Part shown: in pieces, positions 53,193-60,040 of the stretch | Layout: every line of letters starts with the position of its first letter | Position numbering within the stretch: the stretch's first letter is position 1 | Source: Alphaproteobacteria bacterium | GTDB lineage: Bacteria > Planctomycetota > Phycisphaerae > UBA1845 | Direction of reading: 5' to 3' | Assembly (NCBI GenBank): GCA_028285105.1 | Contig: JANQQE010000024.1 | Location: 372,001-436,000, forward strand | Length of the DNA: 64,000 nt | The notes under the pieces: model-generated | The model's database searches: none | What the model was told of the DNA's origin: nothing | The model's input: the letters and a program-made list of their open reading frames with translations, nothing else | Translations under genes and position numbers: made by a program

Positions 53193-53677
53193 ACTACCGT
53201 CCCGCATTCCGGACAGATGCCGCTTTCATTGCCGGTCAAGTCGTACTTGCAATTCAAGCACGCATCAGGGTACCGCCACAGAATCCAGCGCTTCCGCAAG
53301 ACAAGATACCATGCCACGATGATCAAAAGGAAAAACGTGGGCGGCCAGAGTGGAATCCTGATTTGAAACAATCCCGATTTATTGATTCCGTAGAAGTGAT
53401 CTGGAAGCCAATGGGTGGATAGGTTAGTAAAGCCATGAACTCTGATCCATGGCCGATCGGGCACCATCACTCCATGTTCCTCTTGCATGGCCGCAACGAT
53501 CATCGACTGCGCATACATTCGAGCTGACGGTTCTGTTCACGAAACATAACCGTGATCGAGGAACACCATGTTGTCGTCGGGCGCAAAAATAAGAATTCGC
53601 CAATAGCTCGCCGTCCAAAGCCCGCAAATTAGAAGCAGCAACACACCGGCAAATCTGAATCGAAAGTTGCGAATCAC
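53189..53677 (-). pseudogene. zinc-ribbon membrane protein interrupted by an in-frame TGA
   Basis: The frame opens with GTG at 53677 overlapping the upstream stop (GTGA). It encodes a signal-anchor (FAGVLLLLICGLWTASYWRI) and hits TGA at 53539-53537 after 46 codons, in LDHGYVS-stop-TEPSARMYAQS. It then continues without another lesion through a membrane segment (PPTFFLLIIVAWYLVL) to the ribbon CLNCKYDLTGNESGICPECG. The part after the stop could restart at ATG 53518, giving 109 residues without the first anchor. The layout matches the intact paralogue next door, so a recent nonsense mutation is the simplest reading; a sequencing error is possible. Confidence 0.7.
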
Positions 53678-54099
53678 GTCAAGGTCCCGCATTCCGGACA
53701 AACACCACTAACGTTTCCAGTTAAGTCATAATCGCACTCAACGCAAATTCCTACTTGTCGCCGCTTTCGCCATATGAATAGATAGCAAACGATCAGCATC
53801 AGAAAAGTCGGCATCCAAAGCGGAATGGTAAATCGAGTCATGCCATTGGGATAACGTTGATGAAAGTCTCTCGGTATCCAATGCGTTTCAAAACCGTCAA
53901 AGCCAGCGAACTTCCATGTCTCGTCAAACGGCCACAGCATGTCGATAGACTTCCAGAGTTGCCGTAGCTTCTCGTCTGGGCGAATCCAATCGATACATCC
54001 ATGGGTCAACCAAATCTGGTCTTGGGAAGGTGGATAGAATCCGATTCGACAATAGCTCGCGATCCATGCCGCACCAAAGATCAGAAGCAAGCCGACCAC
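53674..54099 (-). CDS. membrane protein with C-terminal zinc ribbon
   Basis: 141 residues. N-terminal anchor (GLLLIFGAAWIASY), an extracytoplasmic part rich in Trp/Tyr (DETWKFAGFDGFETHWIPRD), a second membrane segment (WMPTFLMLIVCYLFIW), RKRR and the ribbon CVECDYDLTGNVSGVCPECG. It is a paralogue of the next gene and, more distantly, of those at 59519 and 63274. GTG at 54099 is the only standard start available; comparison with paralogues suggests about 11 more N-terminal codons, up to a stop, so the original start may be lost or non-canonical. Confidence 0.7.
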   Translation of the reverse strand: MVGLLLIFGAAWIASYCRIGFYPPSQDQIWLTHGCIDWIRPDEKLRQLWKSIDMLWPFDETWKFAGFDGFETHWIPRDFHQRYPNGMTRFTIPLWMPTFLMLIVCYLFIWRKRRQVGICVECDYDLTGNVSGVCPECGTLT

Positions 54100-54404
54100 A
54101 ACTCGATTAAGAACTTTGCGAAAAATAACTCAGACCCACATCTCGCAATTTCGACTTAGGCGTTGTCCATTGGATTGTAACCGTAATCGACTAGCTATGT
54201 CTTGGCGATGAATCTGCATTGCTGAACTCAAACACGGCACCTACCGTCTATTTGTTCCATCAGATTGAACCCGCCGATTCCGAACAATCCGTTGGACGCA
54301 TACCTTCAGACGCCCCCCAAAACATCCGAAAGTGCCGATAACGGGCTTCGTCTTTTTGCATAGACGGCTTACAACTGCACTTGGGAAAACGGATTTTCCT
54401 TTCA
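54100..54404. other. intergenic region with a decayed zinc-ribbon cassette
   Basis: Besides the cassette remnant at 54133-54185 I see no gene in these 305 bases. The region separates the divergent zinc-ribbon genes and sugar operon. Confidence 0.45.
54133..54185 (-). pseudogene. decayed zinc-ribbon coding cassette
   Basis: Read on the minus strand, the segment begins TACGGTTACAATCC and aligns without gaps to the ribbon-coding DNA of the gene at 47565-48086, with roughly 60 percent identity by hand. Both share CGGTTACAATC and end TGYGGG. A stop codon lies in the middle and most Cys codons are lost. Confidence 0.45.
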
Positions 54405-55199
54405 ATGAACGATTGCGTCGTCATCCTCGCTGGTGGACAGGGAAGTCGCCTTCGGCCTTATACGACCGTGCTGCCGAAACCTCTGATGCCGGTGGGCGAT
54501 GTGCCGATTCTTGAAGTGCTGGTCAAACAGCTTCGTTCACTTGGATTGAAGCGGCTGATCTTCGCGACGAACTACCGCGACGGACTCCTGCGATCCTACT
54601 TCGGAACGGGCCAAACGCTTGGCGTTGACATCACCTATTGCAAAGAGAACCGCCGGCTTGGAACGGTGGGACCGCTGCACCTGATCGCCGACGAATTACC
54701 GCAATCGTTTCTGGTCCTGAACGGCGACATTCTCACCGACCTGAACTACCGCGCACTGCTCGATGAGCACAAACAATCCGGCGAACTGCTGACGCTTGGA
54801 ACATTTCGCCGCAAGCTGAAAATCAAGGACGGCGTCCTCGACCTCGACGATGCCGGGCGCGTCGCTGCATTCCGCGAGAAACCGACACTTCCATTGACGA
54901 TCTCGCTCGGCGCGTATGCGATGGATCGCGGGATTCTCGATCTTATACCTCCGGATGTACCATACGGCATGGACGAATTGGTGCTTTCAATGCTGGAGCG
55001 CAACCTTCCCGTCAACACGTACCACCACGATGGCCTTTGGCTGGACATTGGCACACCCGGCGACCTTGAGAAAGCCAACGAATTGTTCGCATCCAAAAAA
55101 AGAACGTTCCTCGGAATCAATGCAGTCACCCTGCTCCACTCCAATAGCGACGAGCCACAGAACGAATGTACGCAACCGCTGCAAGGAGTCGTCATATGA
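54405..55199 (+). CDS. sugar-phosphate nucleotidyltransferase
   Basis: 264 residues. It begins CVVILAGGQGSRLRPYT, the nucleotide-binding signature of glucose-1-phosphate thymidylyl- or mannose-1-phosphate guanylyltransferase-type enzymes, followed by LPKPLMPVGDVPILE, VLNGDILTDLNY (metal Asp) and LWLDIGTPGDLEKANEL. It activates a sugar phosphate as NDP-sugar. The nucleotide and sugar cannot be read from sequence. The ATG at 54405 is preferred over 54381. It is translationally coupled (ATGA) to the dehydratase downstream, which probably uses its product. Confidence 0.9.
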   Translation: MNDCVVILAGGQGSRLRPYTTVLPKPLMPVGDVPILEVLVKQLRSLGLKRLIFATNYRDGLLRSYFGTGQTLGVDITYCKENRRLGTVGPLHLIADELPQSFLVLNGDILTDLNYRALLDEHKQSGELLTLGTFRRKLKIKDGVLDLDDAGRVAAFREKPTLPLTISLGAYAMDRGILDLIPPDVPYGMDELVLSMLERNLPVNTYHHDGLWLDIGTPGDLEKANELFASKKRTFLGINAVTLLHSNSDEPQNECTQPLQGVVI

Positions 55200-56185
55200 A
55201 TCTCGCGGGCAAACGAGTCCTCATCACAGGCGGGACCGGATTCATCGGATCGCACCTTGCCGAGATGCTCATCGAAAGTGGCTGCCAGGTGCGTGTGCTT
55301 GCCAACTACAAGAGCATGCCCAGTTGCGGCAACCTCGAACACGCCGATCAATACGTCCGCGACGAAATCGAAGTCGTCTGGGGCGATGTCACCGATCGTG
55401 ATTCCGTTATGAACGTAGTCGATGGTATGTCGGTTGTGTTCCACTTGTCGGCGCTGATCGGGATACCTTATTCGTACATTGCGCCGTCATCGTACGTACA
55501 GACCAACATTGTTGGAACCCTCAACGTGTTGCAGGCGTGTCGGGCGCACAGTGTCGAACGCATGGTACATACTTCGACTTCCGAAACCTTCGGATCGGCA
55601 CAGTACACGCCGATGGACGAAAAGCACCCGCTTGTCGGTCAATCGCCCTACTCAGCCACCAAGCTCGGTGCCGACAAGCTCGCCGAAAGCTTCGCGTGCA
55701 GTTTTGAAATGCCCGTCGTCACCGTTCGGCCATTTAACGTTTTCGGACCCCGTCAATCCGATCGCGCGATCATCCCCACGATCATCGCCCAACGCATTGC
55801 CAGCGAAGATCCCGTACGCATCGGCGATCCATCGCCGCGCCGCGACTTCACGTTCGTCACCGACACCGCCCGAGGGTTCATCGCTGCCGCCCAATGCGAC
55901 GAAGCCATCGGCCAAACGTTTAACATCGGCAGTGGCAAGTCGATCTCCATCGGCGAGTTAGCCGACACGATCTGCGAATTGACGGGCGGTGGGTCATTCA
56001 TCAGCGAGTCGCAGCGCATCCGACCCGAAAAAAGCGAAGTCAATGAACTGCGTTGCGACAGCACGTTGGCGCAATCAGTTCTCGGATGGTCGCCATTGGT
56101 AACCCTGACCGAAGGCCTCACCGAAACCATCGAATTCATGCGGAAACATACCGACATGTTCGCCCCGCTTGAGTATCGCGTGTAG
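55196..56185 (+). CDS. NAD-dependent 4,6-dehydratase, LegB-like (extended SDR)
   Basis: 329 residues. GxxGxxG is in VLITGGTGFIGSHLAEML. The catalytic Tyr-x3-Lys is in SPYSATKLGADKLAESF and the Ser/Thr triad segment in HTSTSETFGSAQY. The stretch VFHLSALIGIPYSY and TNIVGTLNVLQACR is characteristic of LegB-type enzymes, which act on nucleotide-linked GlcNAc at the start of legionaminic or related sugar synthesis. AAGGAG precedes the ATG, which overlaps the upstream stop by 4 bases. Its own stop lies inside the REP-like element at 56180. No legC/G/H/I genes are present, so the end product is unknown. Confidence 0.88.
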   Translation: MNLAGKRVLITGGTGFIGSHLAEMLIESGCQVRVLANYKSMPSCGNLEHADQYVRDEIEVVWGDVTDRDSVMNVVDGMSVVFHLSALIGIPYSYIAPSSYVQTNIVGTLNVLQACRAHSVERMVHTSTSETFGSAQYTPMDEKHPLVGQSPYSATKLGADKLAESFACSFEMPVVTVRPFNVFGPRQSDRAIIPTIIAQRIASEDPVRIGDPSPRRDFTFVTDTARGFIAAAQCDEAIGQTFNIGSGKSISIGELADTICELTGGGSFISESQRIRPEKSEVNELRCDSTLAQSVLGWSPLVTLTEGLTETIEFMRKHTDMFAPLEYRV

Positions 56186-56272
56186 GGTCCGCTGTGCGGA
56201 CCGCTGCGAGCTCCTCGCGCTGCTGGTACTGATGCCCAACGAAACCAATGGTCCGCACAGCGGACCCTACAC
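56180..56272. repeat. REP-like element: 23-base inverted repeat of nested palindromes
   Basis: The arms 56180-56202 and 56250-56272 are perfect inverted copies, separated by 47 bases. Each arm is itself a hairpin: GGTCCGC-TGT-GCGGACC and GGTCCGC-ACA-GCGGACC. The middle holds GCGAG-CTC-CTCGC. This is the layout of paired REP sequences (BIME). It overlaps the stop codon of the dehydratase gene and ends 12 bases before the glycosyltransferase start. Confidence 0.8.
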
Positions 56273-56284
56273 TGGAGCCCTACT

Positions 56285-57301
56285 GTGCCTACCGTTTCCG
56301 TTGTTGTACCTACTTATAAGCGCGTTCAGTACCTTGGTCGAATGATCGATTCTGTCGTCGCGCAGACCCATACCGATTGGGAACTCATCATCGTTGATGG
56401 AAAATCCAATGACGGAACTGCCGAACTGGTAGAAAGCTATCAAAAGTTATTGGGCGACAAAATCGTTTTCATCGAACAAGAGAACGCTGGCTGCTGTATT
56501 GCAAGAAACACCGGAATCGATGCCGCCCGCGGCGATTTTGTTGCATTACTTGATTCAGACGATGAGTTTCTGCCCACCAAGCTTGAGCATCAGATGGAAC
56601 TCTTTGACCGCGAACCATCTCTAGGCTTCGTATTTGGCGACTACTCCTACGTCGATCTGGAAGGCAACTTTGAATCAAGTATGTTCGACACCAAGTCGAA
56701 GGTTCTTCGAACCATCCCAACAAACGAAATCGCACCCAACCTTCACATCTGCACGCCGGACTTCTTCTCGTATCTATTGAAAGAGTACTTCGTCGCCACA
56801 ATTGTCGGTGTGGTTCGCCGCGAGGTGCTTGCCAACGACATACGCTTTTTGGAGCATGACCTTTACGGTTGCGAGTGGATGTTCTATCTGGAAATCGCCA
56901 ACCGCTGTCGTGCGGGTTTCGTCGATGAGCCGCTTTGTTTACACCACTATGTCGATGGCAGCCTCTCGCGCACATCGCGAACGCGCAACACGATTTACCA
57001 TCGCCGATTGCTCAAGACGATTATCGACCGATTCCCGAACTTGACCGAATCGCAGTCAAAGGAAGTAAATCTACAGTTGGCCAACACCTGTAGCCAACTC
57101 GGCTACGAGAGTTACAAGGCCAAAGAATACGGTCCGGCAATGGGTTACTTCCGTGAAGCCATGCAAGCCCGCCCCACCGCAGCATCAGCTGTACACTGGG
57201 CCCAATCGCTCCTCCGCCGCACCGCAGCTCTAGATCGCCCCGGAAACGAGCCCATGCTCCGCAACGACGCTTACCGCAATCCCACAAGTATCACAAACTG
57301 A
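56285..57301 (+). CDS. glycosyltransferase family 2
   Basis: 338 residues. GT-A fold: VSVVVPTYKRVQYLGRMIDSV, ELIIVDGKSNDGTAELV, NAGCCIARNTGID, and the metal motif ALLDSDDEFLP (DxD). It transfers a sugar from an NDP-sugar, likely in surface polysaccharide or glycan assembly with the two upstream enzymes. The start is GTG at 56285. Residues ~255-310 are helical (QLGYESYKAKEYGPAMGYF), like a TPR. The last 20 residues (PGNEP-x-L-x-NDAYR-x-P...) recur at the end of another reading frame at 62463-62525. Confidence 0.9.
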   Translation: MPTVSVVVPTYKRVQYLGRMIDSVVAQTHTDWELIIVDGKSNDGTAELVESYQKLLGDKIVFIEQENAGCCIARNTGIDAARGDFVALLDSDDEFLPTKLEHQMELFDREPSLGFVFGDYSYVDLEGNFESSMFDTKSKVLRTIPTNEIAPNLHICTPDFFSYLLKEYFVATIVGVVRREVLANDIRFLEHDLYGCEWMFYLEIANRCRAGFVDEPLCLHHYVDGSLSRTSRTRNTIYHRRLLKTIIDRFPNLTESQSKEVNLQLANTCSQLGYESYKAKEYGPAMGYFREAMQARPTAASAVHWAQSLLRRTAALDRPGNEPMLRNDAYRNPTSITN

Positions 57302-57532
57302 TACTTCCCTGCAATTCAAAGCATGGATCCACTCTTGCTGTTTCATCATTCGATAAACGCACAAAAAAATCGCAACATAAATGCGGGGTTTTTGAATCAA
57401 CTCTCGCCATACATTAATGGACAGGTGCATTCAATCAAAGGCCACCTGCCCGTCTGATTGATTTCAGTGCATAGGCACCCGGTGCGTTACTGTGGTGTTC
57501 TTGCGCCCAATTTATTGCAAATGGAACTTCAA

Positions 57533-57778
57533 ATGAAAAAACTCTCCAAGACTCAAAGAGTATTCATCGCCATGACAGCAAGCATCGCCGCCCTTGCCGG
57601 CGCATTCTTTATCGCCCAGCCAGCGAAGGCCCGTGGGCCAATCGGCGGACCGCTGTGTGGCCCGACTTATCAATGGAGTTGCAGTAAGGTTGGCGGACCA
57701 AGCAGACTTTTCATTGGAACCGTATGCGATAAGAACGCATTTGAAGCGAAGACCGGATTGACTTGCACTGCGTTCTGA
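57533..57778 (+). CDS. small secreted Cys-containing peptide
   Basis: 81 residues. Signal peptide FIAMTASIAALAGAFFIAQ with a cleavage site near AKA-RG. The mature part (~47 residues) has four Cys (LCGP, WSCSK, TVCDK, LTCTAF). No family recognised. The ATG at 57533 (MKKLSKTQ) is the natural start. It is 154 bases upstream of another small secreted Cys protein. Confidence 0.65.
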   Translation: MKKLSKTQRVFIAMTASIAALAGAFFIAQPAKARGPIGGPLCGPTYQWSCSKVGGPSRLFIGTVCDKNAFEAKTGLTCTAF

Positions 57779-57936
57779 GTGAACGGAACACAAGACCCAA
57801 TTCAAGCACCTGAGTAAATCGCTGCGTCTATACCCGACGTGCGATTCGAACCAGCCGATGGGCAGCCAGAGAGAATGATCTACTTTGGACAGGTCCATTG
57901 GCTAAAACGTAGAGTCAAATACTTGGAGTCGAACGA

Positions 57937-58242
57937 ATGCTGAAAACAGGAATGCTACTCGCTTTGTCGGTCGCCATGAGTGCAGGTGTCATCGCCGATG
58001 GCGCAATGGTCCAAGACGAGACAACCATTGAACGATCAAACGTCAATGAACGACCAGAAGATTGCGTCAGTGAAATGGCTGATACCGAAACATGTGATTC
58101 TGAATCCAACGAATTCTTCGGACTACCGTTTGTTCCTCCCGGCGCATGCGAACTACCAAATGGTGATTGCGTTGTAACGTTGGACACAATCTGCCGAGTT
58201 GCTGGCGGAGAATTCCAGGGTGCAAACACGGTATGTGACTGA
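57937..58242 (+). CDS. small secreted Cys-rich protein
   Basis: 101 residues. Signal peptide MLKTGMLLALSVAMSAGVIA, acidic spacer, then a C-terminal motif C-x4-G-x-C-x7-C-x3-GG-x-FQG-x4-C. This motif occurs as a recurring disulfide unit in planctomycete secreted proteins (from memory, unverified). TTGGAG precedes the ATG. A strong terminator follows at 58332-58367. Confidence 0.7.
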   Translation: MLKTGMLLALSVAMSAGVIADGAMVQDETTIERSNVNERPEDCVSEMADTETCDSESNEFFGLPFVPPGACELPNGDCVVTLDTICRVAGGEFQGANTVCD

Positions 58243-58331
58243 CTCACATCAGCTGAAAATGATCACACAGACACTGATTCATGTAGCCAGCGATTTGATT
58301 TTGGTTGAAGTTCAAGCCGTGTGAAAATAAT

Positions 58332-58367
58332 GCGTTGGGAGGTTCCTTGACCTTCCAACGCTTTTTT
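58332..58367 (+). terminator. intrinsic terminator
   Basis: GCGTTGGGAGG pairs with CCTTCCAACGC (one wobble) around an 8-base loop, followed by six T. It ends the transcript of the small Cys-rich protein and precedes the Kazal-type gene. Confidence 0.9.
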
Positions 58368-58402
58368 GATTCCGTTTACCCAGATCGATAGGAGTATACG
58401 AT

Positions 58403-59353
58403 ATGCCGAACATTTCAGAGACGACTAAAAAAACTTGTTTTGGTCGATTCTTTTCTTTGGTAATTCTATTGTCAGGAACCCATACTGCAGTCGCTGACAT
58501 CGGCTCGGGCCAGATTGATGGTGGCTGCCCGGACTTCACTGTTTCGTGCCCGATGGTTTATGAACCAGTCGTGTGTGACGACGGCAATACGTATTTCAAT
58601 GAATGTGCCGCCACCTATTGGGGATGCACGACAGGTTGCGAATCCGCTGGCGGTGGCGTGCTATTCATGATGGCAGAGAGTGGCGAATCGGTCGTTCGTG
58701 CCGATTCGAACGTACCTACCAGATCATCACCTGAGCAACAGACCAGTTTCACTGAAAGTCACTACACCGGTTCTACATTCGGCGCAGTCGGATCGGGGCC
58801 CGACGAAGGCACCTGCCCGGACTTCACTGTCTTTTGTTCAATGGTCTATGATCCAGTTTCATGTAGCGATGGTAATACGTATTTCAATCAGTGCGCTGCA
58901 ACGTATTGGGGATGTGCCGAAGACTGTCAACCCGCAGGTGGAGAAATCCAGTTCTTCACAACTGACGACAACGGCGAATCAGGAAACAGCCCAGGTGAAA
59001 TTGTTTTGGCGCCCCAAGCAATGGATAGCGACGGAACGCTCGTGATGGCCGCAGCTACACCCGTCAATACCACTGTTGGGTCTGCGAGTCGCAAGTCTAC
59101 CGACGAAGAACTGTTGTCCATTGAAACCTTTAGTACTGCTCATGAATCACTTCATGGTTCAACAGAATTGAACGACAGTGGAACTACATTAATCACGATG
59201 GGAAGCGAGTGCCCTGACTTCACAATATTCTGCCCCATGGTTTACGATCCCGTCATTTGCGATGATGGAAACACGTACTTCAACCAGTGCGCGGCAACTT
59301 ATTGGGGCTGTGCGAGCAACTGTGAATCAACAGGTGGCTTTGAAGTCGAATAA
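58403..59353 (+). CDS. secreted protein with three Kazal-type inhibitor domains
   Basis: 316 residues. N-terminal export signal (FFSLVILLSGTHTAVA). Three near-identical ~42-residue domains begin at residues ~45, ~138 and ~271: each has CPDFT-x2-C, PV-x-C-x-DGNTYFN-x-CAATYWGC and C-E/Q-x2-GG, the six-Cys Kazal pattern with the DG-x-TY-x-N-x-C hallmark. Kazal domains inhibit serine proteases by a loop near the second Cys. The linkers are Ser/Thr/Glu-rich. AGGAG lies about 10 bases before the ATG. Possible defence against proteases of other organisms, by inference. Confidence 0.85.
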   Translation: MPNISETTKKTCFGRFFSLVILLSGTHTAVADIGSGQIDGGCPDFTVSCPMVYEPVVCDDGNTYFNECAATYWGCTTGCESAGGGVLFMMAESGESVVRADSNVPTRSSPEQQTSFTESHYTGSTFGAVGSGPDEGTCPDFTVFCSMVYDPVSCSDGNTYFNQCAATYWGCAEDCQPAGGEIQFFTTDDNGESGNSPGEIVLAPQAMDSDGTLVMAAATPVNTTVGSASRKSTDEELLSIETFSTAHESLHGSTELNDSGTTLITMGSECPDFTIFCPMVYDPVICDDGNTYFNQCAATYWGCASNCESTGGFEVE

Positions 59354-59388
59354 CTTCTAAATCGAGCACGGCAAACACCATCGCTAGC

Positions 59389-59490
59389 TTGTGGCACCAG
59401 TGAAATTCGAAATTCAAGTTTTACGTCAGCAGGCCTGTTAAGCAGACGAGGCTTCATCAAAAAAACCGACGAATCTCGCTGGTGCCACAA
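59389..59490. repeat. imperfect 21-base inverted repeat forming a long hairpin
   Basis: TTGTGGCACCAGTGAAATTCG (59389-59409) pairs with 59470-59490 with two mismatches; the outer 12 bases are perfect. The interior also carries a small GCCT/AGGC dyad. It lies between convergent genes and looks like a REP or short MITE. Confidence 0.6.
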
Positions 59491-59518
59491 CGCAACGATC
59501 ATGATTGATTAGCTTAAG

Positions 59519-59944
59519 CTACCCAATTACTTCAATGGGTGTTCCACACTCGGGACAGATACCACTCTCGTTTCCACTAAGATCATACACACATTTCCAG
59601 CACTTTCCCGGAAGTATTCGGCTGGACCACCAAAGCCAAATCGTCACAGCAAGCGCCGGCATAAATAGCATCCAAAACGGAATCGTTGTGTACCCGCTGT
59701 TCCACTTGTATGAAGGCCAATGCTTCCACACGCCAAGCGGTCTCACGTCAACCCGCAAACCAGATGCCTTGGTCTGCCCATGCGTATAGAATTCAAAGGC
59801 ACCCTGTCGCAGGAACACGTGAAACCGGCGGCTGCCGTACATGACATGATAAACGCTGGAAATGACCCAACCGGTTGCCAAAAGCACGCACAGAACAATG
59901 CCAATCCGCATGAAGATTCGGCGGATAAAGAAGGGTCTTTTCAT
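59519..59944 (-). CDS. membrane protein with C-terminal zinc ribbon
   Basis: 141 residues. Basic start (MKRPFFIRRIFMR), membrane segment IGIVLCVLLATGWVISSVYHV, extracytoplasmic part with RFHVFLRQGAFEFYTHG and WKHWPSYKW, membrane segment FWMLFMPALAVTIWLWW, and the ribbon CWKCVYDLSGNESGICPECG. It is a close paralogue of the gene at 63274-63708. It follows the endonuclease/MAM gene on the same strand after 96 bases. Confidence 0.78.
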   Translation of the reverse strand: MKRPFFIRRIFMRIGIVLCVLLATGWVISSVYHVMYGSRRFHVFLRQGAFEFYTHGQTKASGLRVDVRPLGVWKHWPSYKWNSGYTTIPFWMLFMPALAVTIWLWWSSRILPGKCWKCVYDLSGNESGICPECGTPIEVIG

Positions 59945-60040
59945 TTATCGCTACCAACATTTCGGGAACGTACTGATTGTGCTGCCAGTTATTTCACCGC
60001 CGCAGCGGAGCCACTGGTCCGCGCTTGTAGTAGCACATCG

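Noticed and set aside
53537-53539. TGA in the zinc-ribbon gene as selenocysteine
   Set aside because: No Sec-type motif around it, no convincing downstream hairpin was recognised, and the paralogue has no Cys at the matching place.
57841-57870. GATTCGAACC segment as a tRNA T-arm
   Set aside because: No acceptor or anticodon stems can be folded around it.
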